Source: Vicinamibacterales bacterium (GTDB lineage Bacteria; Acidobacteriota; Vicinamibacteria; Vicinamibacterales; 2-12-FULL-66-21). Taken from it: a stretch of 64,000 nucleotides of DNA. Both the position numbers and the translations under genes were made by a program. The notes under the pieces are model-generated. The model worked only from the letters and a program-made list of their open reading frames with translations. It ran no database searches and was not told the origin of the DNA. Shown here one piece after another: positions 17,706-27,969 of this stretch; position 1 is the stretch's first letter; each line of letters starts with the position of its first letter. The DNA is taken from positions 1-64,000 of the forward strand of contig DASSPH010000017.1 in assembly GCA_035699745.1 (NCBI GenBank), written 5' to 3'.

Positions 17706-18481
17706 TGCCGCCCTCCGGGACCGTCGAGATCGTCCTCGCGCTCGCGGGACTCTGCATCGGCAGCTTCCTCAACGTCTGCATCCACCGCCTGCCGCTGAAG
17801 CAGTCGGTCGTGCATCCCGGCTCGCGCTGCCCGGACTGCGGCTACGCGCTGCGCTGGTACGACAACGTGCCGGTGCTCAGCTACGCCATGCTGCGCGGCC
17901 GCTGCCGATCCTGCTCGCGCCCGATCTCGCTGCAGTATCCGCTCATCGAGGTCGCGACCGCCGCCATCTTCGTCGCGCACTGGTACGCGTTCGGCCCGAC
18001 GGCGATGCTGCCGGTGCGGCTGGTGTTCGCGTGCGCGCTGATCGTGCTGTTCATGATCGATCTCGAGCATCAGATCCTGCCCGACGTCATCACGCTGCCG
18101 GGGATCGTCGCCGGCGTGATCGGCAGCCTCTTCCTGCCGCCGGGCCCCATGATGTCGGTGCTCGGCGTGGTCGCGGGCGGCGGACTGCTCTGGGCGATCG
18201 CCGAGGCCTGGTACCGGCTGCGCAAGGTCGACGCCATGGGGTTCGGGGACGTCAAGATGCTCGCCATGGTCGGCGCCTGGCTCGGCGTGAAGATGGTGCT
18301 GGTCACGTTCGTGCTGTCGTCGATGCTCGGCGGCCTGGTCGGCGCGCTGCTGATCGGTTCGCGCCGCGCCGACATGGCCACCAGAGTGCCGTTCGGGACG
18401 ATGCTCGCGGTCGGCGCGCTGGTCGCGAGCATGTACGGGGAAGCGCTGCTGTCGTGGTATCTCACCACGCTGGGGGGCTGA
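17702..18481 (+). CDS. pilD: Prepilin peptidase / N-methyltransferase PilD
   Basis: The 259-residue membrane aspartyl protease cleaves prepilin leaders after Gly and methylates the new N-terminus. The N-terminal domain has GSFLNVCIHRLP and a zinc-type cysteine set (CPDC near residue 43 and CRSC about 30 residues later). The two catalytic aspartates are in MIDLEHQ (near residue 120) and GFGDVKM (near residue 183). ATG at 17702 overlaps the previous stop. Substrates in this window include both PilAs, the pilin domain of the fusion protein and the minor pilins at 19893 and 20303. Confidence 0.95.
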   Translation: MMPPSGTVEIVLALAGLCIGSFLNVCIHRLPLKQSVVHPGSRCPDCGYALRWYDNVPVLSYAMLRGRCRSCSRPISLQYPLIEVATAAIFVAHWYAFGPTAMLPVRLVFACALIVLFMIDLEHQILPDVITLPGIVAGVIGSLFLPPGPMMSVLGVVAGGGLLWAIAEAWYRLRKVDAMGFGDVKMLAMVGAWLGVKMVLVTFVLSSMLGGLVGALLIGSRRADMATRVPFGTMLAVGALVASMYGEALLSWYLTTLGG

Positions 18482-18487
18482 CCGCGC

Positions 18488-19750
18488 ATGAACCGCGAAG
18501 CGATCGTCCTGCTCTCGCTGACCGCCGTGGTCGCCGCGCTGGCGGCCGGGCTCGCCTTCGTCGTGCTGCGCCTGTTCGCCGCCGCCAAGGGCTTCGGCCG
18601 GACGCAGCACGATGCCGGCGCGGAAACCGCGTTCGTCACCGCGGCGATGGAGGAGGCGGTCGCGCGGCTCAAGCTGCGCGAGCAGGCGATCGTCGCCCGC
18701 GCCGAAGCGAGCGAGCGCCTCAGCGACGAGATCATCGCCAGCCTGACCTCCGGCCTGCTCGTCGTGGACGACGACCGGACGGTGAAGTCGCTCAATCCGG
18801 CGGGGCGCCGGATGCTCGGACTGCCGGAGAAATACGCCGGCGGCACGATCGACGCGCTGCTCCGCAACGCGCAGCCGCTCGCGCAGGTGATCGACGAGTG
18901 CATGACGTCGGGGCAGCCGATCCGGCGCCGGGCGGTGCGGATCGAGCCCTACAACGATCGCCCGACGCACCTCGGCGTCACGGTGTCGCCGATCGGCACC
19001 GACCCGAGCGTCCAGCACGGCGCGATCTGTCTGTTCAGCGATCTGACCGACGTCGTGGAGCTGGAGGAGCAGCTGCGCCTCAAGGACGGCCTCGCGCAGG
19101 TCGGCGAGCTCACCGCGGGCATCGCGCACGAGTTCAGAAACGGGCTGGCGACCATTCACGGCTACGCGCGGCTGCTCGATCTCGATCGGCTGCCGCCCGA
19201 CATGCGCGCCTACGTGACCGGCATCCGGGAGGAGACCGACACGCTCGGCGCGGTGGTGCGGAACTTCCTCAACTTCGCCAAGCCGACCGAGCTGGTCCTC
19301 GGCAAGGTGGACATCCGCGCCGTCGTCGAGCGGGCCGCGGAGGACATCCGCGCCGAGGCGACCGCGAACGGCGGCAGCGTCGCCGTGCGCGGCGAGTTCC
19401 TCCGGGTCCAGGGCGATGAGGTGCTCCTGCGCCAGGCCTTCAGCAACCTGTGCCGCAACGCGCTCGAGGCGTGCCGCGAGGCGAAGATCCCGCCGCAGAT
19501 CCTGATCGAGGCGGCGCACGATCCCGGTCAACCGGTGTTGCGCATTTCGGTGATCGACAACGGTCCCGGCGTCGACCCGGGACTTGCCTCCCGGATCTTC
19601 CAGCCGTTCGTGACCACGCGCGCACGAGGCACCGGCCTCGGTCTCGCGGTCGTGCAGAAGATCATCGTCACGCACAACGGCCGCGTCACCGTGCAGGCGG
19701 AACCCGGCGGCGGCACGCGCTTCATCGTCTCGCTCCCCGCGGTCGGCTGA
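18488..19750 (+). CDS. NtrB-type sensor histidine kinase with PAS domain
   Basis: The 420-residue kinase has one N-terminal membrane segment (residues 5-28), a linker helix, a PAS domain (about 70-180), a HisKA domain with the histidine in AGIAHEFRNGLA, and an ATPase domain (NLCRNALEAC, DNGPGVD, GTGLGLAVV). It is the second kinase of the pilus island. Lying between pilD and the minor pilins, it is a likely partner of the orphan NtrC-type regulator at 22310. That pairing is inferred. Confidence 0.88.
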   Translation: MNREAIVLLSLTAVVAALAAGLAFVVLRLFAAAKGFGRTQHDAGAETAFVTAAMEEAVARLKLREQAIVARAEASERLSDEIIASLTSGLLVVDDDRTVKSLNPAGRRMLGLPEKYAGGTIDALLRNAQPLAQVIDECMTSGQPIRRRAVRIEPYNDRPTHLGVTVSPIGTDPSVQHGAICLFSDLTDVVELEEQLRLKDGLAQVGELTAGIAHEFRNGLATIHGYARLLDLDRLPPDMRAYVTGIREETDTLGAVVRNFLNFAKPTELVLGKVDIRAVVERAAEDIRAEATANGGSVAVRGEFLRVQGDEVLLRQAFSNLCRNALEACREAKIPPQILIEAAHDPGQPVLRISVIDNGPGVDPGLASRIFQPFVTTRARGTGLGLAVVQKIIVTHNGRVTVQAEPGGGTRFIVSLPAVG

Positions 19751-19754
19751 GGCC

Positions 19755-19802
19755 TCGGATGACACGGACGGCCACGGACCACACGGAGCGCCACGGATCG
19801 TC
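19755..19802. repeat. Loose CACGGA-word repeat before the minor pilin genes
   Basis: CACGGA occurs four times at spacings of about 8-10 bases in the 142-base spacer. It resembles the other short-word spacer arrays but is less regular. The rest of the spacer shows no confident promoter. Confidence 0.55.
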
Positions 19803-19892
19803 GTGACGTCACTGCCGTAGTCCGATCGCTCCGACTGCGCTCCGGGATCCTGGCGGTGCAATCCGCGGCGCGCGCCTTGCACGGCCAGGCGC

Positions 19893-20303
19893 ATGGCCCG
19901 CGATCGCCAGGGTTTCACGCTCGTCGAATCACTCGTCGCAATGGCGCTGGTCGTCACCATCGCGCTGGGGACGGCGCAGCTCTTCTCGATCGCGCTCGCC
20001 CGCAACCTCTCGGCGCGCGAACAGCTTGCGATGACGCTGCTGGCGTCAACCAAAGTGAACGATCTCGCCGGCGCGGCGGCAGACGGCACGATCGCCATCT
20101 CGCCGTCCGATTCGCTCGACTGCGTCAGCGCCGGGTACACCGACACGGTCGTTGACAACGGCCGCCCGTACGTCCGCTGCTGGCGCGTCTCGCGCGTGCC
20201 GGGCTTTGCAGACGACGTGGTGGGGATTGCGGTCAGGGTGGCGCCGGCCGGGGGCGTGGGCGACGTGCGCGTCGCGACGATTCGCGAGTGGCGGCGGCCG
20301 TGA
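19893..20303 (+). CDS. Minor pseudopilin, PilV/GspI-like
   Basis: The 136-residue protein has the leader MARDRQG, then FTLVES (Phe+1, Glu+5) and a hydrophobic helix typical of class III signal peptides, so PilD should process it. Length and the GFTLVESLVAM start fit PilV/GspI-type minor pilins, which help prime pilus assembly. Two cysteines are present in the globular part. Its stop overlaps the next minor pilin start (TGATG). The three pilin-like genes here form a compact cluster downstream of the second kinase. Confidence 0.85.
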   Translation: MARDRQGFTLVESLVAMALVVTIALGTAQLFSIALARNLSAREQLAMTLLASTKVNDLAGAAADGTIAISPSDSLDCVSAGYTDTVVDNGRPYVRCWRVSRVPGFADDVVGIAVRVAPAGGVGDVRVATIREWRRP

Positions 20304-21112
20304 TGCGCGCGGGCCGAAACGAGCGTCCGCCGTCGACGGCGGAGCGGCGGGAAACGGGGTTCAGTCTCGTCGAGCTGCTGATCGCGATGGCGATTACGAC
20401 CGCGGCGGCAGGCACGCTCCTGTCGCTGGTGCTCGCCGGGCAGTCAATCGCACGTTTGCAGCCGGAGGCGGCGGATCTGCAACAGCGCGCGCGGATCGCG
20501 ACCCAGGTCATCGGCGCCGAACTGGCGCGTGCCGGTGCGGGGGTCGACGCGGGGGCGCTTGCCGGTCCGCTGGTGCAGCGCTTTGCTCCGATCTCCGTGT
20601 CTCCGGCCGGCGAGTTGACGATCTGGTACGTGTCGGCGCGAGGCGCGCGGGGAACGCTGGCCGCCCCGCTGGCGGCGGATGCACTGGCCGCGACGATCGC
20701 GCTCGACCCTCCGTGTGCCGGCGCGTGCGGCTTCGCCGCTCAGACGACCGCCATCATTTTCGACAACTCCGGTTGTCACGATTTCGCGAGAGTCGAAGAC
20801 GCGACGTCCTCGGGGCTGGTGCTCGCGGCGGCCGCGCCGCGCAGCTGCGCGTATCCCTCAGGCGCCGCGATCGCTCAGGGGGAGGCGTGGACGTTCCATG
20901 TCGACGCCGCGGCCCGCCAGTTGTTGCGCCGGGACGAGGCGACGGGCATCTCCGTGCCCGTGTCCGACAACGTCGCGGCGATGAGCGTCGAGCCGCTCGA
21001 CTCAGGACGCCGGATTCGCGTGCGTCTCCGGTTCGTCCCCGCGTTGCTGCGCGAGGTGCCGGATTTCGAGGCCTCGCTCGACGTGCGGCCGCCGAATCTT
21101 CAGGTGCCCTGA
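20303..21112 (+). CDS. Minor pseudopilin, PilW/GspJ-like
   Basis: The 269-residue protein has a long charged leader (about 20 residues) ending ETG, then FSLVELLIAM with Glu+5 and a hydrophobic helix. Its size and start fit PilW-like minor pilins. I chose ATG at 20303, which overlaps the previous stop; GTG at 20288 would add five residues. Four cysteines are visible in the C-terminal half. Its stop overlaps the next gene in the same TGATG manner. Confidence 0.83.
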   Translation: MRAGRNERPPSTAERRETGFSLVELLIAMAITTAAAGTLLSLVLAGQSIARLQPEAADLQQRARIATQVIGAELARAGAGVDAGALAGPLVQRFAPISVSPAGELTIWYVSARGARGTLAAPLAADALAATIALDPPCAGACGFAAQTTAIIFDNSGCHDFARVEDATSSGLVLAAAAPRSCAYPSGAAIAQGEAWTFHVDAAARQLLRRDEATGISVPVSDNVAAMSVEPLDSGRRIRVRLRFVPALLREVPDFEASLDVRPPNLQVP

Positions 21113-21720
21113 TGGCTGTTCTGTCCGCGATGCTCGCCACCGTGCTGTTGATGGGACTCGGCATGGCCGTCGTGTTGATGGGGACGGCGGAGTCGGAGCT
21201 GGCGGCGCACGACCGCGCGGCGCGGCTGCTGCGCGAAGCATCGCTGGCCGCGGCGCACCTGGCAGTGGCGGACTTGCGTCAGCAGCCTTCCTGGTCGGCC
21301 GTCCTTGCCGCGGGCGCCGCACCTCTGTCGGCCGCGCCGGGCCGGGCGGTCGACGCCACGGCGACGCCCGCCCCTCCGTGGGGCGGGCCGCCGCTCGATC
21401 TGCGGCGGCTCACTGTAGACGTCGCGGCCGAAGCCGATACCGGGAGTGGAGACCCTCAGGCGTGGCGGCTCTACGAGTCCGGGTCGCTCCCCGGGCTGGT
21501 GCCGGGGGCGTCTGTGCCGGTATACGTCGCTGCCTGGGTGGCAGACGACCCGTCCGACGGCGATGGCGACCCGCAGGTCGACAGCAACGGCATCCTGTGG
21601 GTCCGCGCCGCGGCCTACGGGCCGGGCAGCGCGCGTGCGGTAACGGCTGTTTCCGTCCAGAAATCGCCGCCGCCGGCGGGTCCGGCGGTCCGGATCCTGA
21701 CCATCCGGCCTCAGCCGTGA
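21112..21720 (+). CDS. PilX-like minor pilin candidate lacking a clear leader
   Basis: The 202-residue protein starts with a hydrophobic helix (MAVLSAMLATVLLMGLGM) followed by an acidic/charged segment (TAESELAAHDRAARLL) like the PilX N-terminal domain. ATG at 21112 overlaps the previous stop, yet gives no leader or Gly-cleavage site. In the same frame just upstream, the codons read ESSGAL, which resembles a PilX leader end, but no ATG, GTG or TTG lies close enough to use it. The position after two minor pilins supports the assignment. Confidence 0.7.
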   Translation: MAVLSAMLATVLLMGLGMAVVLMGTAESELAAHDRAARLLREASLAAAHLAVADLRQQPSWSAVLAAGAAPLSAAPGRAVDATATPAPPWGGPPLDLRRLTVDVAAEADTGSGDPQAWRLYESGSLPGLVPGASVPVYVAAWVADDPSDGDGDPQVDSNGILWVRAAAYGPGSARAVTAVSVQKSPPPAGPAVRILTIRPQP

Positions 21721-21755
21721 CGTGCTAAACTATGGATACCCAAGGAGAAAGGTCG

Positions 21756-22309
21756 ATGAAGCTGTCCTGGACGCTGCTTGCCGCCGCGCTGCTCGTTGCC
21801 ATGCCGGCGTCTGCCCAGTCGCTCGGGGAGCTCGCCAAGCGGGAGCAGGCGCGGAAGAAGACCACGCCGCCCGCGAAGAAGACCTACACCAACGACGATT
21901 TGAAGCAGGTGCCGCCGCCGTCCGGCACGCCGGGCAAACCGGCGGACGAAGCGGCGAAGGCCGACGCCAAAGCCGGAGAGGCGAAACCCGAGCCGCAGAA
22001 GGTCGACGAGAAGAAGCCCGCCGAGCCTGCGAAGGACGAAGCCTACTGGCGCGGCCGCATCACCGCGGCGCGTGAGGACATCCGGCGGAACGAAGCCTTC
22101 AAGGAAGCGCTCCAGTCGCGCATCAACGCGCTCACCGCCGATTTCGCCGCCCGCGACGATCCGTATCAGCGCGCCAAGGTCGCCGACGACCGGCAGAAGG
22201 CGCTCGCCGAGCTGGCGCGCGTCTCTGAAGACATCGAGAAGGCGAAGAAGCTCATCGTCGAAATCGAAGAGGAAGCCCGCCGCGCGGGCGTGCCCCCCGG
22301 CTGGCTCCG

Positions 22310-22313
<4 letters not shown>
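21756..22313 (+). CDS. Secreted hypothetical protein with coiled-coil region
   Basis: The 185-residue protein has a clear signal peptide (hydrophobic residues 4-18, cleavage near PASAQS). A Lys/Pro/Glu-rich, probably disordered segment (residues 25-90) follows, then a charged helical region (about 95-175) likely to form a coiled coil. No known domain is recognised. ATG at 21756 is chosen over 21732 because AAGGAGAAAG precedes it at good spacing and the signal peptide then starts at the N-terminus. Its stop overlaps the proposed CTG start of the following regulator, suggesting translational coupling. Confidence 0.75.
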
Positions 22314-23704
<1,391 letters not shown>

Positions 23705-23743
23705 GTACGTGCGGAGGTTGTCCGCTGCCCAACGGAGGTTGTC

Positions 23744-23866
23744 GGAGGGAACGGCATTACCACCGGAGGAACGAAGGCAACGGAGGTCAACGGAGGCTCA
23801 TTAGTTTTTTTGATCTCCGTTTCCCTCCGTTGCCTCCGTTCCTCCGGTGGTAATGCCGTTCCCTCC
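23744..23866. terminator. Long inverted repeat between converging genes (bidirectional terminator candidate)
   Basis: A left arm at about 23744-23786 and a right arm at about 23824-23866 are near-perfect complements over more than 40 bases. Both are made of GGAGG/CCTCC-rich words. The loop contains seven consecutive T residues (23805-23811). The structure lies between the regulator (+) and aroB (-), so it could terminate both transcripts. Confidence 0.75.
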
Positions 23867-23888
23867 GTCAGTAATGCCGTTCCCTCCG

Positions 23889-24971
23889 TCAGCCTCCATT
23901 CTCCGTTCCCTTCAGGGTCCGCAGCGCGCGCTCGATCTCCGTTTTCGTCACGTCGGGGACGACCTCGCAGGCGCCGAGCCCGGTCGGCAGCACGTAGTGC
24001 AACTGCCCGGCGACGATCTTCTTGTCGTGCGTGATCGCCTCGAGGATCTCCTCGACGGGGATGTCGGCGATGGCGGGCAGCGGCCCCATCTTCACAATCA
24101 GCGCCGCGAGCGCTTCGCGGTCGGCGGCGGGCATGGTCCCGCGCGCGACGGCGATCTCGGCGGCCACGAGCATCCCGTAGGCCACCGCTTCGCCGTGGCG
24201 GAAGCGCCGGTACCTGGTGACCGCCTCGAGCGCGTGGCCGGCGGTGTGTCCGAGGTTCAGGGTCCGGCGGATGCCGGTCTCGTGCTCGTCCTGCTCGACG
24301 ATGGCGGCCTTGATCCGGCAGGACTCGGTGACGACGGGCATCAGCGCGTCGGGATCCCGGTTGAACAGCGCCGGCAGCGTGCCGGCGACCCGCTCGAAGA
24401 GCGAAGCGCTGGCGATGACGCCGTACTTGATCACCTCGTAGAGACCGGCGCGGAACTCGCGGCGGGGCAGCGTCGCCAGCAGCAGCGGATCGATCACGAT
24501 CGCGGCCGGCGGATGGAACGCGCCGATGAGGTTCTTGCCCAGCGCGTGATTGACGCCGACCTTCCCGCCGATGGCGCTGTCCACCTGCGCGAGCAGCGTC
24601 GTCGGGACCTGCACGACGGGTATGCCGCGGAGGTAGGTCGCGGCGGCGAATCCGGCGGTATCGCCGAGCACGCCGCCGCCGACGGCGATGAGCGTGCTGG
24701 CGCGATCCGCGCGGGCGCGAATCAGCGCGTCGTAGATCCGGCCCACCGTCTGCAGCGTCTTGTACCGCTCGCCGTCGGGGAGCAGGATCGGCTCCTCGGG
24801 GGTCACGCCGGCGAACGCCGGCTCGTGCAGGCGCCAGACCGTGGTGTTCGAGACGATGAACCGGCGCGCCGGCACGCGCGCCTCGGCGAGCCGCGCGGCG
24901 AGGGTGGCGGCCGCGCCGGGCTCGATGTGAATGCCGTAGCGCCCGCTGCGGCTGCCGACCTCGAGAAGCAC
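23889..24971 (-). CDS. aroB: 3-dehydroquinate synthase
   Basis: The 360-residue enzyme converts DAHP to 3-dehydroquinate, the second step of the shikimate pathway. The family motifs GGGVLGDTAGFAA (NAD binding), PTTLLAQVDSAIGGK and NLIGAFHPP are present, and zinc-ligand histidines lie in NLGHTAGHA. The open frame extends upstream to 25109. GTG at 24971 gives normal length and the usual beta-strand start, while the extension would overlap nadB. The start is only 19 bases from the divergent nadB start. Confidence 0.94.
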   Translation of the reverse strand: MLLEVGSRSGRYGIHIEPGAAATLAARLAEARVPARRFIVSNTTVWRLHEPAFAGVTPEEPILLPDGERYKTLQTVGRIYDALIRARADRASTLIAVGGGVLGDTAGFAAATYLRGIPVVQVPTTLLAQVDSAIGGKVGVNHALGKNLIGAFHPPAAIVIDPLLLATLPRREFRAGLYEVIKYGVIASASLFERVAGTLPALFNRDPDALMPVVTESCRIKAAIVEQDEHETGIRRTLNLGHTAGHALEAVTRYRRFRHGEAVAYGMLVAAEIAVARGTMPAADREALAALIVKMGPLPAIADIPVEEILEAITHDKKIVAGQLHYVLPTGLGACEVVPDVTKTEIERALRTLKGTENGG

Positions 24972-24990
24972 GGATGATACGATACTGAAA

Positions 24991-26478
24991 TTGCGGGCCG
25001 ATTTTCTGATTATCGGCAGCGGGATCGCGGCGCTGCGCGCGGCGGCGGCGCTCGACGGCGCCGGCGATGTGCTCGTCCTCACCAAGGCGGGCCCGCGCGC
25101 CGGCAACACCGGATATGCCCAGGGCGGTATCGCGGCGGCGGTCGGCCGTGACGACAGTCCGGCCAGGCATCACGCAGACACGATTGCGGCGGGGGACGGG
25201 TTGTGCGACGAGCGCGCGGTCGCCGTGCTCGTCGAGGAAGGCCCGCGCTACGTGCGCGAGCTGATGGACTGGGGGGCGCGATTCGATCGCGGCCCCGACG
25301 GCGAGCCGGCGCTGGCGCTCGAGGCGGCGCACAGCGAGCGCCGCGTGCTCCACGCGCAGGATGCGACCGGACGCGAGATCGGCCGGGCGCTGTGGGAGCG
25401 CGTGTCCGCGATCGCGAACGTCCGCATCCACGCCCACGCGCGTGCGGTGTCCCTGATCGTCGAGAACGGGCGCTGCGCCGGCGTGGAGTTCGTGCAGGAG
25501 GGCGGGGGGCGCGCCGCGGTGCGGGCGCCGCGCGTCCTGCTCGCGACCGGCGGCGCGGGCCAGGTGTTCAGCGAGACGACCAATCCGGCCGTCGCCACCG
25601 GCGATGGCGTGGCGATGGCGTATCGCGCCGGCGCGGCGGTCGCGGACCTCGAGTTCGTGCAGTTCCACCCGACCGCGCTGAAGATGCCGGGGCAGCCGCG
25701 GTTCCTGCTCTCGGAGGCGCTGCGCGGAGAAGGAGCGCGTTTGATCAACGCGGACGGCGACGCGTTCATGACGCGGTACGAGCCGGCCGGGGATCTCGCG
25801 CCGCGCGACCGTGTCGCGCGCGGCATCGTCCGCGAGGCGCAGCGCACCGGGCGCGATGTGTACCTCACGCTGCAGCACCTCGACCCGGCGTTCGTCCACG
25901 CCCGCTTCCCGCTGATCTCGGAGGCGTGCCGCGGCGCCGGCCTCGATCTGGCGACCGACCGCATTCCCGTCGGACCAGCCGCCCATTACCTCATGGGCGG
26001 CGTGGTGACGGACGTCGACGGGCGCACGACGCTGCCGGGATTGTTGGCCGCGGGCGAGGTGGCGTGCACGGGGGTTCACGGGGCGAACCGCCTGGCGAGC
26101 AACTCGCTGCTGGAGGGCCTGGTGTTCGGCGCGCGCGCGGGGCTGGCAATGCGGGCGGCAGCCGGCATCGGCAGCGCGGCCGGACTGGAGGCCGCAGGCA
26201 GCTCCAGCCTTCAGGTGGGCGATCGGCCCGACGCGGAATCAGCCCGTACGCTGATGTGGGAGCACGCCGGCCTGTTCCGCACGGCGAACGGGCTCCGGAC
26301 CGCGCTCGAACGGTTCGGCGCGATGCAGGCCGACGAGGACCCGGTCATCACCGTCGGACGGCTCATCGCGCGGGCGGCGCTCCGACGCGAGGAGAGCCGC
26401 GGCGGACACTTCCGGCTCGACTTCCCGGACCGGGACGATTTCCGGTGGAAGCACCGGATCATGGAGACTGTTGGCTGA
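24991..26478 (+). CDS. nadB: L-aspartate oxidase
   Basis: The 495-residue flavoenzyme oxidises L-aspartate to iminoaspartate, the first step of de novo NAD synthesis. The N-terminal FAD-binding motif LIIGSGIAALRAA starts directly after the TTG start. GGAGQVFSETTNP, the catalytic region FHPTAL and the late motif HGANRLASNSLLEG mark the succinate dehydrogenase flavoprotein family. Because the FAD motif begins at residue 5, TTG at 24991 is the only suitable start. No nadA or nadC is next to it. proS follows after five bases. Confidence 0.94.
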   Translation: MRADFLIIGSGIAALRAAAALDGAGDVLVLTKAGPRAGNTGYAQGGIAAAVGRDDSPARHHADTIAAGDGLCDERAVAVLVEEGPRYVRELMDWGARFDRGPDGEPALALEAAHSERRVLHAQDATGREIGRALWERVSAIANVRIHAHARAVSLIVENGRCAGVEFVQEGGGRAAVRAPRVLLATGGAGQVFSETTNPAVATGDGVAMAYRAGAAVADLEFVQFHPTALKMPGQPRFLLSEALRGEGARLINADGDAFMTRYEPAGDLAPRDRVARGIVREAQRTGRDVYLTLQHLDPAFVHARFPLISEACRGAGLDLATDRIPVGPAAHYLMGGVVTDVDGRTTLPGLLAAGEVACTGVHGANRLASNSLLEGLVFGARAGLAMRAAAGIGSAAGLEAAGSSSLQVGDRPDAESARTLMWEHAGLFRTANGLRTALERFGAMQADEDPVITVGRLIARAALRREESRGGHFRLDFPDRDDFRWKHRIMETVG

Positions 26479-26483
26479 GACTT

Positions 26484-27947
26484 ATGGCAGATCAGAAACA
26501 GGGAGAGCAGAAGGGCGGGGTGACCGAGATCACGCCGCAATCCGAGAACTTCTCGCAGTGGTATCTCGACGTCGTCCGCCGCGCCGAGCTGGCGGACTAC
26601 ACCGAGGTGAAGGGCTGCATGGCGATCCGTCCGTACGGATACGCGATCTGGGAGCTGATCCAGCAGGCCTTCGACCAGCGGTTCAAGGAAACCGGCCACG
26701 TCAACGCCTACTTCCCGCTCTTCATCCCGTCATCGCTCCTGATGAAGGAAAAGGAGCACGTCGAGGGCTTTGCGCCGCAGGTGGCGTGGGTCACCAAGGG
26801 AGGCGATGAAGTGCTCGCCGAGCCGCTCGTCGTGCGTCCGACGTCGGAAGCGATCATCGGCACGCTCTACGCGAAGTGGATCAAGTCGTGGCGCGATCTG
26901 CCGGTGCTGATCAATCAGTGGGCGAACGTCGTCCGCTGGGAGAAGGTCACGCGCCCGTTCCTGCGCACCACCGAGTTTCTCTGGCAGGAAGGGCACACCG
27001 CGCACGAGACCGCCGAGGAAGCGCAGGAAGAGACGCTGAAGATCCTGGCGCTCTACAAGGAGTGCGCCGAGACCGAGCTGGCGATGCCCGTCGTCGACGG
27101 CCAGAAGAGCGAATCGGAGAAGTTCGCCGGCGCGTCGCGGACGTACTCGATCGAGGCGCTGATGGGCGACGGCCGCGCGCTCCAGGCGGGCACCTCGCAC
27201 AACCTCGGGCAGAACTTCGCCAGGGCGTTCGGTATCCAGTTCCAGGGGCGTGACAAGACGCTGCAGCACGCCTGGACGACGTCGTGGGGCGTGTCGACGC
27301 GGCTGATCGGCGGCGTCATCATGACGCACGGCGACGACAACGGCCTGATCCTGCCGCCGCGCATCGCGCCCTATCAGGTGGTGATCGTGCCGATCCCCCG
27401 CGGCAACTGGCAGGAGACGGTGCTTCCCAAGGCCAGGGAGCTGCAGGCCGCGCTGCGCGGCCGCGGCGTGCGGGTGTTTCTCGACGACCGCGACTCGCAG
27501 ACGCCGGGCTGGAAGTTCGCCGAATGGGAGCTGCGCGGCGTTCCGCTGCGGATCGAAATCGGCCCCAAGGACATCGAGAAGTCCGCCGTGATGGTGGCCC
27601 GGCGCGACACGCGCACCAAGGAATCGTTGCCGATGGCAGGGCTCGCCGACGCGCTCGCCGCGAAGCTGGAGGAGATCCAGGCGGTGCTGCTGCAGCGCGC
27701 GCGCACCTTCCGCGACGAACACACCACGCGGGTGAACGGCTACGACGAGTTCAAGAGCGTGATGGACGGCCGGCCCGGCTTCGTGATTGCCGGCTGGTGC
27801 GGCAGCGCGGACTGCGAGGCGCAGATCAAGGCGGACACGCAGGCGACGCTGCGCAACATTCCGTTCGCGGGCGCAGAGGTGCGCGGCACCTGCGTGAAGT
27901 GCGGCAAGCCGTCGCCGGCGGAGGCCTGGTTCGCCAAGGCGTATTAG
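26484..27947 (+). CDS. proS: Prolyl-tRNA synthetase, archaeal/eukaryotic type
   Basis: The 487-residue class II synthetase charges tRNA-Pro. Motif 2 region FLRTTEFLWQEGHTAH and the RPTSEA loop are present. Unlike the longer bacterial ProRS with an inserted editing domain, this form lacks the insertion. It ends with a C-terminal domain carrying two cysteine pairs (WCGSADC and CVKC) and a terminal Tyr (AKAY), which marks the archaeal/eukaryotic type. ATG at 26484 is chosen because it follows the nadB stop closely and starts the normal N-terminus. Confidence 0.95.
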   Translation: MADQKQGEQKGGVTEITPQSENFSQWYLDVVRRAELADYTEVKGCMAIRPYGYAIWELIQQAFDQRFKETGHVNAYFPLFIPSSLLMKEKEHVEGFAPQVAWVTKGGDEVLAEPLVVRPTSEAIIGTLYAKWIKSWRDLPVLINQWANVVRWEKVTRPFLRTTEFLWQEGHTAHETAEEAQEETLKILALYKECAETELAMPVVDGQKSESEKFAGASRTYSIEALMGDGRALQAGTSHNLGQNFARAFGIQFQGRDKTLQHAWTTSWGVSTRLIGGVIMTHGDDNGLILPPRIAPYQVVIVPIPRGNWQETVLPKARELQAALRGRGVRVFLDDRDSQTPGWKFAEWELRGVPLRIEIGPKDIEKSAVMVARRDTRTKESLPMAGLADALAAKLEEIQAVLLQRARTFRDEHTTRVNGYDEFKSVMDGRPGFVIAGWCGSADCEAQIKADTQATLRNIPFAGAEVRGTCVKCGKPSPAEAWFAKAY

Positions 27948-27969
27948 GAAACCGTCGTGGACGGCGGCG

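Noticed and set aside
19866-19881. Sigma-54-like GG-N10-GC element just before the PilV-like gene
   Set aside because: It matches the consensus fairly well, but the transcript would start at the ATG with no leader. Such hits are common by chance in GC-rich DNA, and no TGTCA boxes are nearby.
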